Origin: Streptomyces sp. SAI-135
Lineage (GTDB): Bacteria; Actinomycetota; Actinomycetes; Streptomycetales; Streptomycetaceae
Length of the DNA: 64,000 bases
Direction: 5' to 3'
NCBI RefSeq assembly: GCF_029893805.1
Contig: NZ_JARXYP010000002.1
Span: 1,612,001-1,676,000 of the forward strand
The notes under the pieces are model-generated. The model was not told where the DNA came from and did not search any database. It saw only the letters and a program-made list of their open reading frames with translations. A program made the position numbers and the translations under genes. Shown piece by piece: positions 8,041 to 14,464 of this stretch (the stretch's first letter is position 1; each line of letters opens with the position of its first letter).

Positions 8041-9318
8041 ATGACTTCGAACATGTCTGATGTGACCCCTGCGAAACTCGCCACCGCCTTCAGGGCCGTG
8101 TTCTCCACCCGGTGGACACGGCGCCACGGTCACGCGCCCCCGACGGGTGATACCGGCGCCCGGCCGCTGCCCGACGGGGAGCAGGCCGGGCCGTCGGGAA
8201 CCCCGGACCCCGTGGTGGCGGAGAGCACGCTGTGGCGGATGCGGACCACGGTGAAGGACGAACCGGGCTCGCTGGCCGCCCTGTGCACGGTCCTCGCCGG
8301 GCTGCGGATCGACATCCTCAGCCTGCAGACCCACCCGCTGGCCGAGGGCACGGTCGACGAGTTCCTGCTGCGCGCCCCGGGCGCGCTGGAGGGCTCCGGG
8401 ATCGCCGGGGCCGTCGGGCGGGCCGGCGGCACCGACACCTGGATCGAGCGCGCGGACACGCATGATCTCGTGGACGCCCCGACCCGAGTGCTCGGCCTCG
8501 CCACCCGCACCGCGCTGGACGCGGCCGAACTCCCCCTCGCACTGCGGCAGTTGCTGGGCCGGTGCACGATCCGGTCCCTGCCCGCCGCTCCGGTGGGAGG
8601 CGGCCGCGCGCCGCAGGGCGTCCCGGTGGAAGGAGCGCTGGAGGGCACCGTGATGCGGTTGCGGGCCCCGGAGGGCGGAGTGATCACCGTGGAGCGGCCG
8701 TATCTGCCGTTCACGCCGACGGAGTTCGCCCGGGCCCGGGCCCTGGTCGAGCTGGACGCCCGGCTCGGCCCGCGGGTGCCGCACAGCCAGGACGTCCTGA
8801 CACTGCCCGAGGGCCACGACATCACCGTGCGCCGGGCCGACCCCGGGGACCTGGCGGCGGCGGTGGCGATGCACGAGCGGTGCTCGCCGCGGACCCTGGG
8901 CATGCGGTACCACGGGCCCGTAGGGGACGCCGACCGCTATCTGAACCACCTGCTCAGTCCCCGGTTCGGGCGCACGCTCGCCGTGCAGACCGCGTCGGGC
9001 CGGATCGTCGGACTCGGGCACCTGCTCTGGGACGGCGACGAGACCGAGGTGGCGCTGCTCGTCGAGGACGCGTGGCAGCAGCGGGGCATCGGGGGCGAGC
9101 TGCTGGAGCGGCTGGTCGCCATGGCCGCCGAGGCCGGGTGCGAGAGCGTCTACGCCGTGACGCAGTCGTCCAACACCGGGATGGTCGCCGCGATGCGGGG
9201 ACTGGGTCTCCCCCTCGACTACCAGATCGAGGAGGGGACCCTGGTCATCACAGCGCGCCTCGCCCCGCAGGCGGAGCCGGAGCGCGCTGCGGCAGTCACA
9301 CGGATCGAGGCGCGGTAG
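8041..9318 (+). CDS. ACT-domain / GNAT N-acetyltransferase fusion
   Basis: The product (425 residues from the ATG at 8041; the ATG at 8053 is an alternative, and neither has a clear ribosome-binding site) has an N-terminal low-complexity part, an ACT-like domain at about residues 65-130 (TTVKDEPGSLAALCTVLAGL), a middle domain of unknown type, and a C-terminal GNAT domain at about 260-400 with an acetyl-CoA loop in QQRGIGGELLERL. ACT domains bind amino acids and regulate enzymes, so allosteric control of acetylation by an amino acid is likely. An AT-rich stretch at about 7943-8000 probably holds its promoter. The 3' end overlaps the convergent PLP-enzyme gene by 23 bp. Confidence 0.82.
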   Translation: MTSNMSDVTPAKLATAFRAVFSTRWTRRHGHAPPTGDTGARPLPDGEQAGPSGTPDPVVAESTLWRMRTTVKDEPGSLAALCTVLAGLRIDILSLQTHPLAEGTVDEFLLRAPGALEGSGIAGAVGRAGGTDTWIERADTHDLVDAPTRVLGLATRTALDAAELPLALRQLLGRCTIRSLPAAPVGGGRAPQGVPVEGALEGTVMRLRAPEGGVITVERPYLPFTPTEFARARALVELDARLGPRVPHSQDVLTLPEGHDITVRRADPGDLAAAVAMHERCSPRTLGMRYHGPVGDADRYLNHLLSPRFGRTLAVQTASGRIVGLGHLLWDGDETEVALLVEDAWQQRGIGGELLERLVAMAAEAGCESVYAVTQSSNTGMVAAMRGLGLPLDYQIEEGTLVITARLAPQAEPERAAAVTRIEAR

Positions 9319-10480
9319 CGACCGGGGTCGGCTGAAGGGCCGTGTCCAGATCCGCCCACAGGTCCTCGACGTCCTCCAGGCCCACCGACAGGCGCAGCAG
9401 CCGGTCGCTCACCCCGGCACCCCGCCGGTCCGCCGCGTCCACGATGCGGTGGCTGATCGACGCGGGGTGCTGGATGAGGGTGTCCACGCTGCCCAGGCTC
9501 ACCGCCGGGGTGATCAGCCGGACCCGGTCGATCACCTCGTGCGGGTCGCCGTCGACCTCGAAGGCGATCATCGCGCCGCCGATGCGCGGGTAGTGGACCC
9601 GGGTCACCCGCGGGTCGGCGGCGAGGCGACGGGCGAGGTCCGCGGCGGTCGCGGAGGCGGCGCGGACCCGGACCGGGAGGGTCGACAGACCGCGCAGCAG
9701 GAGGTAGCCGGCCAGCGGGTGCAGGACGCCCCCGGTGGCGAAGCGGACCTGCCGCAGCCGCCCGGCGAACTCCTCGTCGCAGGCCACCACCCCCGCCATC
9801 ACGTCCCCGTGGCCGCCGAGGTACTTGGTGGCGCTGTGCAGCACCAGCCGGGCGCCCTGTTCCGCGGGCCGTTGCAGTACCGGCGTGGCGAAGGTGTTGT
9901 CCGCGAGCAGGGGCACCGAACCGCAGGAGTGGGCCAGGGCCCGCAGGTCGATCTCGGCGAGGGTGGGGTTGGCCGGGGACTCGACCAGGACCAGGCCGGT
10001 GTCGGGGCGCAGGGCGTCGGCGACCCCCGCGGGATCGGTCCAGGTGACCTCCGTGCCGAGGAGTCCGGCGGTCAGCAGATGGTCGCTGCAGCCGTACAGG
10101 GGGCGTACGGCCACGACGTGGCGCAGGCCCAGGGAGGCCCGTACGAGAAGGACGGCCGTGAGCGCGGCCATGCCGCTGGCGAAGGCGACCGCGGCCTCGG
10201 TGTTCTCCAGACGGGCCAGGGCGGTCTCGAAGCGGGCGACGGTCGGGTTGCCGAGGCGTCCGTACACCGGCGGGCCGTCCGGCTCGGCGCCGGTGGCGGC
10301 GAAGGCGTCGATCCGGGCGGCCTCACCGCGGCTGTCATGGGACGGGTAGGTCGTCGACAGGTCGATGGGCGGGGCGTGCAGCCCCTGCCGGGCGAGGTCG
10401 TCGCGGCCGGCGTGGACGGCCTCGGTGGCCAGTGCTCTGAGCGGCGTACGGGAGGCGGTGGCGGTGCGCGCTGAGTCCAT
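9296..10480 (-). CDS. Cys/Met-metabolism PLP-dependent enzyme (methionine gamma-lyase or cystathionine lyase type)
   Basis: A 394-residue enzyme of the trans-sulfuration family. The PLP Lys is in HSATKYLGGHGDVMAG, the conserved SPANPTL and LADNTFATP segments are present, and the N-terminal STTYP/YGRLGNPT region is typical. The family includes cystathionine gamma-synthase, cystathionine lyases and methionine gamma-lyase, which sequence alone does not separate here. The divergent Lrp-type regulator recalls the mdeA/mdeR arrangement of Pseudomonas, where Lrp-like MdeR activates methionine gamma-lyase, so a catabolic role is favoured by inference. The ATG at 10480 is the first consistent with family length. 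Confidence 0.85.
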   Translation of the reverse strand: MDSARTATASRTPLRALATEAVHAGRDDLARQGLHAPPIDLSTTYPSHDSRGEAARIDAFAATGAEPDGPPVYGRLGNPTVARFETALARLENTEAAVAFASGMAALTAVLLVRASLGLRHVVAVRPLYGCSDHLLTAGLLGTEVTWTDPAGVADALRPDTGLVLVESPANPTLAEIDLRALAHSCGSVPLLADNTFATPVLQRPAEQGARLVLHSATKYLGGHGDVMAGVVACDEEFAGRLRQVRFATGGVLHPLAGYLLLRGLSTLPVRVRAASATAADLARRLAADPRVTRVHYPRIGGAMIAFEVDGDPHEVIDRVRLITPAVSLGSVDTLIQHPASISHRIVDAADRRGAGVSDRLLRLSVGLEDVEDLWADLDTALQPTPVATAPRSV

Positions 10481-10508
10481 GACGACGAGGGTGAACACCG
10501 ACCGGCGT

Positions 10509-10534
10509 TTCCGGGAAGAAGTCCGTGCTACGTT
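10509..10534 (+). promoter_or_regulatory. Candidate operator and -10 of the first Lrp gene
   Basis: A perfect small palindrome TTCCGGGAA (10509-10517) precedes TACGTT (10529-10534), a good -10 hexamer ending 6 nt before the ATG at 10541. This geometry implies a leaderless transcript and an operator overlapping the promoter. Confidence 0.5.
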
Positions 10535-10540
10535 CGGCCG

Positions 10541-11035
10541 ATGGCCGAATCTGTCGTACTGGACCCGGTGGACCTGCATCTGCTGCGGCTGTTGCAGAAC
10601 GACGCCCGGACCACCTACCGCGATCTCGCCGCCCAGGTGGGTGTCGCCCCGTCGACCTGTCTGGACCGGGTGACCCGGCTGCGCCGCTCGGGCGTCATCC
10701 TCGGGCATCAGCTGCGGCTGGATCCGGCGAAGCTGGGCCGGGGCCTGGAGGCGCTGCTGTCGGTGCAGGTCAGACCGCACCGGCGGGAACTGGTGGGGCC
10801 GTTCGTGGAGCGGATCCGGGCGCTGCCGGAATCGCGGACCGTCTTCCATCTGACCGGGCCCGACGACTATCTCGTGCACGTGGCCGTGGCGGACATGACG
10901 GACCTCCAGCGGCTCGTGCTGGACGAGTTCACGTCACGGCGCGAGGTGGCCCGGGTGGAGACCCGGCTGATCTTCCAGCAGTGGGAGTGCGGGCCGCTCC
11001 TTCCGCCCGCCACGCCCTCAGCGGAATCGGGGTGA
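10541..11035 (+). CDS. Lrp/AsnC-family transcriptional regulator
   Basis: A 164-residue protein with an N-terminal helix-turn-helix (about 8-65: LLQNDARTTYRDLAAQVGVA then PSTCLDRV) and a C-terminal RAM/Lrp ligand-binding domain (about 70-150). It is divergent from the PLP enzyme gene with 60 bp between starts, so it is probably its amino-acid-responsive regulator. The -10 hexamer only 6 nt from the ATG indicates leaderless translation. Confidence 0.92.
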   Translation: MAESVVLDPVDLHLLRLLQNDARTTYRDLAAQVGVAPSTCLDRVTRLRRSGVILGHQLRLDPAKLGRGLEALLSVQVRPHRRELVGPFVERIRALPESRTVFHLTGPDDYLVHVAVADMTDLQRLVLDEFTSRREVARVETRLIFQQWECGPLLPPATPSAESG

Positions 11036-11053
11036 CTCCCGCGAGGTCCGCGT

Positions 11054-12760
11054 ATGAGGATGGACCGCATGTCTGAGACTCAGAGCCAGCTGCCCCGTCA
11101 GGTCGCCGACGCCTACGTCGACGAGCTCATCGCCCTCGATCCGATCACCGGTACCTACCTGGGTGTGCAGGAGAGTTCGAGCAAGCTGCCCGACACCTCG
11201 CCGGCGGGCCAGGAGGCGCTCGCGCGGCTTCAGCGGGACACCCTCGCGCGGCTCGACGAGGCCGAGCGGCAGCCGGGCGCGGACAGCGACATCGAGCGCC
11301 GGTGCGGCCGGCTGCTGCGGGAGCGGCTGACGGCCGAACTCGCCGTGCACGAGGCCGACGAGGGCCTGCGGGCGGTCGGCAACCTCTCCACGCCCCCGCA
11401 CTCGATCCGCGAGATCTTCACCGTCACCCCCAACCGGACCGACGAGGACTGGGCCGCGATCGCCGAGCGGCTGCGGGCCGTGCCGGCCGCGTTCGCCGGC
11501 TACCGCGAGTCGCTCTCGCTGGGACTCGAGCGCAAGCTGTACGCGGCGCCGCGTCCGACCGCCACCTTCATCGGGCAGCTCACCGAGTGGGCGGACACCG
11601 ACGGCAACGGCCGCGGCTGGTTCGAGGACTTCGTCTCGGCCGGCCCCGAGTCGCTGCGTGCCGAGCTGGACGAGGCGGCACGGACCGCGACCGCCTCCGT
11701 GGTGGAGCTGCGGGACTGGATGCGGGACGTGTACGCGCCGACGATCGAGGGCGCCCCGAACACCGTGGGCCGGGAGCGGTACGCCCGCTGGGCCCGCTAC
11801 TTCAACGGCACGGACCTCGACCTGGACGAGGCGTACGCGTACGGCTGGTCCGAGTACCACCGGTTGCTCGGCGAGATGAAGCAGGAGGCCGAGAAGATCC
11901 TGCCCGGCGCGGAAACGCCGTGGGTGGCGCTCGCCCACCTCGACGAGCACGGCAAGCACATCGACGGCGTCGACGAGGTGCGCGACTGGCTCCAGGGCCT
12001 GATGGACCAGGCGATCGACTCGCTCGACGGCACCCACTTCGAACTCGCCGAGCGGGTACGGAAGGTGGAGTCCTGCATCGCCCCGCCCGGCGGTGCGGCG
12101 GCCCCGTACTACACGGCCCCCTCGGAGGACTTCTCGCGTCCGGGCCGCACCTGGCTGCCCACGATGGGCCAGACCCGTTTCCCGGTCTACGACCTCGTCT
12201 CGACCTGGTACCACGAGGGCGTGCCCGGCCATCACCTCCAGCTCGCGCAGTGGACGCACGTCGCGGCGAACCTCTCCCGCTACCAGGCCACGGTGGGCGG
12301 GGTGAGCGCCAACGCCGAGGGCTGGGCGCTGTACGCCGAGCGGCTGATGGACGAACTCGGCTTCCTCAGGGACCCCGAGCAGCGGCTCGGCTATCTCGAC
12401 GCGCAGATGATGCGGGCCGCCCGGGTCATCGTGGACATCGGCATGCACCTGGAGCTGGAGATCCCGGCGGACTCCCCCTTCCATCCGGGCGAGCGCTGGA
12501 CGCCCGAGCTGGCGCAGGAGTTCTTCGGCGCGCACAGCAGCCGTCCGGCGGACTTCGTGGAGAGCGAACTGACCCGCTACCTCACGATCCCGGGCCAGGC
12601 GATCGGCTACAAGCTCGGCGAACGGGCCTGGCTGCTGGGCCGGGAGAAGGCCCGCGAGCGGCACGGCGACGCCTTCGACCTCAAGGCCTGGCACATGGCG
12701 GCGCTGTCGCAGGGCTCCCTGGGGCTGGACGACCTGGTGGACGAGCTGTCACAGCTCTGA
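11054..12760 (+). CDS. DUF885-family protein, putative zinc metallopeptidase
   Basis: A 568-residue cytoplasmic protein of the DUF885 family. The signature YHEGVPGHHLQ, a variant HExxH zinc motif, lies near residue 390 and a downstream ANAEGWALYAE Glu-containing segment (about 420) completes the gluzincin-like site. Family members are thought to be peptidases or carboxypeptidase-like enzymes; function is otherwise unproven. Two starts are possible: ATG 11054 (GAGG 7 nt upstream) or ATG 11069 (GAGGA inside the longer frame). The gene follows the Lrp gene by 18 bp and may be co-transcribed. A stem-loop follows it. Confidence 0.85.
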   Translation: MRMDRMSETQSQLPRQVADAYVDELIALDPITGTYLGVQESSSKLPDTSPAGQEALARLQRDTLARLDEAERQPGADSDIERRCGRLLRERLTAELAVHEADEGLRAVGNLSTPPHSIREIFTVTPNRTDEDWAAIAERLRAVPAAFAGYRESLSLGLERKLYAAPRPTATFIGQLTEWADTDGNGRGWFEDFVSAGPESLRAELDEAARTATASVVELRDWMRDVYAPTIEGAPNTVGRERYARWARYFNGTDLDLDEAYAYGWSEYHRLLGEMKQEAEKILPGAETPWVALAHLDEHGKHIDGVDEVRDWLQGLMDQAIDSLDGTHFELAERVRKVESCIAPPGGAAAPYYTAPSEDFSRPGRTWLPTMGQTRFPVYDLVSTWYHEGVPGHHLQLAQWTHVAANLSRYQATVGGVSANAEGWALYAERLMDELGFLRDPEQRLGYLDAQMMRAARVIVDIGMHLELEIPADSPFHPGERWTPELAQEFFGAHSSRPADFVESELTRYLTIPGQAIGYKLGERAWLLGREKARERHGDAFDLKAWHMAALSQGSLGLDDLVDELSQL

Positions 12761-12768
12761 CGGTACGA

Positions 12769-12811
12769 GGGGCATGCCGGAGGTCGCGTTGCGCGTCGTC
12801 CGGCGTGCCCC
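12769..12811. terminator. 13-bp stem-loop between convergent genes
   Basis: Bases 12769-12781 pair with 12799-12811 with one G-T type mismatch. The hairpin lies between the stops of the DUF885 gene and the convergent Imm21 gene and probably serves both. Confidence 0.7.
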
Positions 12812-12831
12812 GTCGCGCACGTGAACCGTCC

Positions 12832-13347
12832 TCAGTCCGCCAGCCGTCGCAACTGCACCAGTCCCAGCCAGGTCTCCGGCCCAGGTCGTACGTCGGCGGC
12901 GCGCACCGCGTACCGGCCCGCGGCGAGGGAGATCTTCAAGTGGTCGGTGTTCACCGAGTCGTTGCCGGGCCAGGCCGCGTCGAAGAGGACGACCGGGCCG
13001 GGTACCGCCCAGCTCACCTCGTCCTCCCAGACGGCGGTGGCGAGGGCGGCGGGGACCTCGGCGAGGAGTTCGTCCTCGGAGTCGGCGGCGCACCACCGTA
13101 CGAAGGTGTCGTGGTCGGGGAGGTAGGAGGTCGAGGCGGGCTCGTCGCCGAGGACCAGCGCCGCCGCGTCACCGACCGGCAACAGGCCCACCCGGCCGTC
13201 GACTTCGCAGGCCCGGTCGTAGTCGGAGGCGGTCTCGTCGCCGTCGGCTCCCGCCCAGAACGGCAGCACCGTCTCCGGCACCGCTATGAGCGGACCGCCG
13301 CCCGACTCCACCCACTCCACCGCGCCCGGCTCCGCGTATCGCACCAT
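12832..13347 (-). CDS. Imm21-family (immunity protein 21) protein
   Basis: A 171-residue acidic protein. The segments VESGGGPLIAVPE near the N terminus, DYDRACEVDGRVG, ALVLGDEPASTSYLP and the C-terminal WLGLVQLRRL match what I remember of Imm21 proteins in Streptomyces. Imm21 members are predicted immunity proteins for polymorphic toxins, but no toxin gene is seen nearby, so this is either an orphan immunity gene or a family with another role. The ATG at 13347 starts the conserved MVRYAEPGAVEWVE region; its ribosome-binding site is weak. Confidence 0.7.
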   Translation of the reverse strand: MVRYAEPGAVEWVESGGGPLIAVPETVLPFWAGADGDETASDYDRACEVDGRVGLLPVGDAAALVLGDEPASTSYLPDHDTFVRWCAADSEDELLAEVPAALATAVWEDEVSWAVPGPVVLFDAAWPGNDSVNTDHLKISLAAGRYAVRAADVRPGPETWLGLVQLRRLAD

Positions 13348-13418
13348 GGGCCAGAACCTACACGCACCGGAACCTCCGCGTTGCACCTGCACAGGAACCC
13401 CAGGGGAATCCCGGGCAC

Positions 13419-13904
13419 TCAGCAGCCGCAGTCCTCCGCGTCGGCCGGCGCGGTCAACGGGTCGGCGGTGCGCCGCTCGGGGCCCTCCCAGGTCTCGAAC
13501 GCGAAGCCCTCGCGCACCCAGTACTCGAAGCCGCCGAGCATCTCCTTGACCTGGTAGCCGAGTTCGGCGAGGGCGAGCGCGGCACGCGTGGCGCCGTTGC
13601 AGCCCGGGCCCCAGCAGTACGTCACCACCGGCACGGACCTGTCGAGCAGTTGCTCGGCCTGCTCGGGGATGAGCGCGGTGGGCAGGTGGACGGCCCCCGG
13701 GACGTGCCCCTGGTCCCAGGCGGCGGCGGAGCGGGAGTCGAGGACCACGAAGCCGGGGTCGCCGTCCGCGGCGAGCGCGGCGGCGACGTCGGAGACGTCC
13801 GCGTGGAAGACGAGGCTGGCCCGGAAGTAGGCGGCGGCCTCGGCCGGTGCGGCCGGAGCGACACGCAGGACGGGGTTCGAGGTGAGCGAGGCGGTTGTCG
13901 TCAT
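13419..13904 (-). CDS. Rhodanese-domain protein (single-domain sulfurtransferase)
   Basis: A 161-residue protein with one rhodanese domain (about 35-135). The active-site loop is TYCWGPGCNGATRAALAL with the persulfide Cys in CWGPGCNG; LDSRSAAAWDQGHVPGAVHLP is the typical substrate-side segment. The C terminus ends in a DCGC pair of cysteines that could bind metal or take part in thiol exchange. It is divergent from an Lrp regulator, and a strong palindrome lies in the shared promoter, so sulfur- or amino-acid-responsive control is likely. Confidence 0.9.
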   Translation of the reverse strand: MTTTASLTSNPVLRVAPAAPAEAAAYFRASLVFHADVSDVAAALAADGDPGFVVLDSRSAAAWDQGHVPGAVHLPTALIPEQAEQLLDRSVPVVTYCWGPGCNGATRAALALAELGYQVKEMLGGFEYWVREGFAFETWEGPERRTADPLTAPADAEDCGC

Positions 13905-13944
13905 GCCCAGAAATCTACGGCCGATGATCCACAGCCTGAAGGGC

Positions 13945-13980
13945 GATTCCCCGGCGCACACCTTGCTCCGCCGGGGAATC
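13945..13980. promoter_or_regulatory. 12+12-bp perfect inverted repeat, candidate Lrp operator
   Basis: GATTCCCCGGCG (13945-13956) and CGCCGGGGAATC (13969-13980) are exact reverse complements with a 12-nt spacer, centred between the rhodanese and Lrp starts. Related half-sites continue: TATTCCTCGGGG (13987-13998) overlaps the Lrp start and ATTCCCCGG (14009-14017) lies inside its coding region. Multiple phased sites are typical of Lrp-family binding. Confidence 0.75.
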
Positions 13981-13998
13981 CCCTGCTATTCCTCGGGG

Positions 13999-14445
13999 AT
14001 GACCGCGTATTCCCCGGACGCCACCGACTGGCGCATCCTCGACGTCCTCCAGCGGGAGGGCCGCGCCAGTTTCGCCGAACTCGCCCGTGCCGTCTCGATG
14101 TCCGCGAGCGCGGTCACCGAGCGGGTGCGGCGGCTGGAGGAGGCGGGCGTCATCCAGGGGTACGCCGCCGTCGTGGACCCCGACCGCCTCGGCCTGCCGA
14201 TCCTGGCGTTCGTCCGCCTCCGGTACCCCAACGGCAACTACAAGCCCTTCCACGACCTGGTCGCCGTGACGCCCGAGATCCTGGAGGCGCACCACGTGAC
14301 CGGCGACGACTGCTTCGTCATCAAGGTCGCCGCCCGCTCGATGCGGCACCTGGAGGAGGTCTCGGGAAAGATCGGCACACTGGGCTCGGTGACCACGAGC
14401 GTCGTCTACTCCTCCCCGCTCCCCCGACGGCCGCTGGGGCGTTGA
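13999..14445 (+). CDS. Lrp/AsnC-family transcriptional regulator
   Basis: A 148-residue regulator: HTH at about 8-60 (LQREGRASFAELARAVSMSA then SAVTERVR) and a RAM effector domain at about 65-140 (GDDCFVIKVAARSMRHLEEV). The ATG at 13999 is chosen because family homology starts here; TATTCC, a weak -10, ends 6 nt before it, suggesting a leaderless message. It probably controls the divergent rhodanese gene and itself through the repeats described at 13945-14017. It converges on sbcC with a 19-bp gap. Confidence 0.92.
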   Translation: MTAYSPDATDWRILDVLQREGRASFAELARAVSMSASAVTERVRRLEEAGVIQGYAAVVDPDRLGLPILAFVRLRYPNGNYKPFHDLVAVTPEILEAHHVTGDDCFVIKVAARSMRHLEEVSGKIGTLGSVTTSVVYSSPLPRRPLGR

Positions 14446-14464
14446 CCCCCCGGGACGGGGGGCC

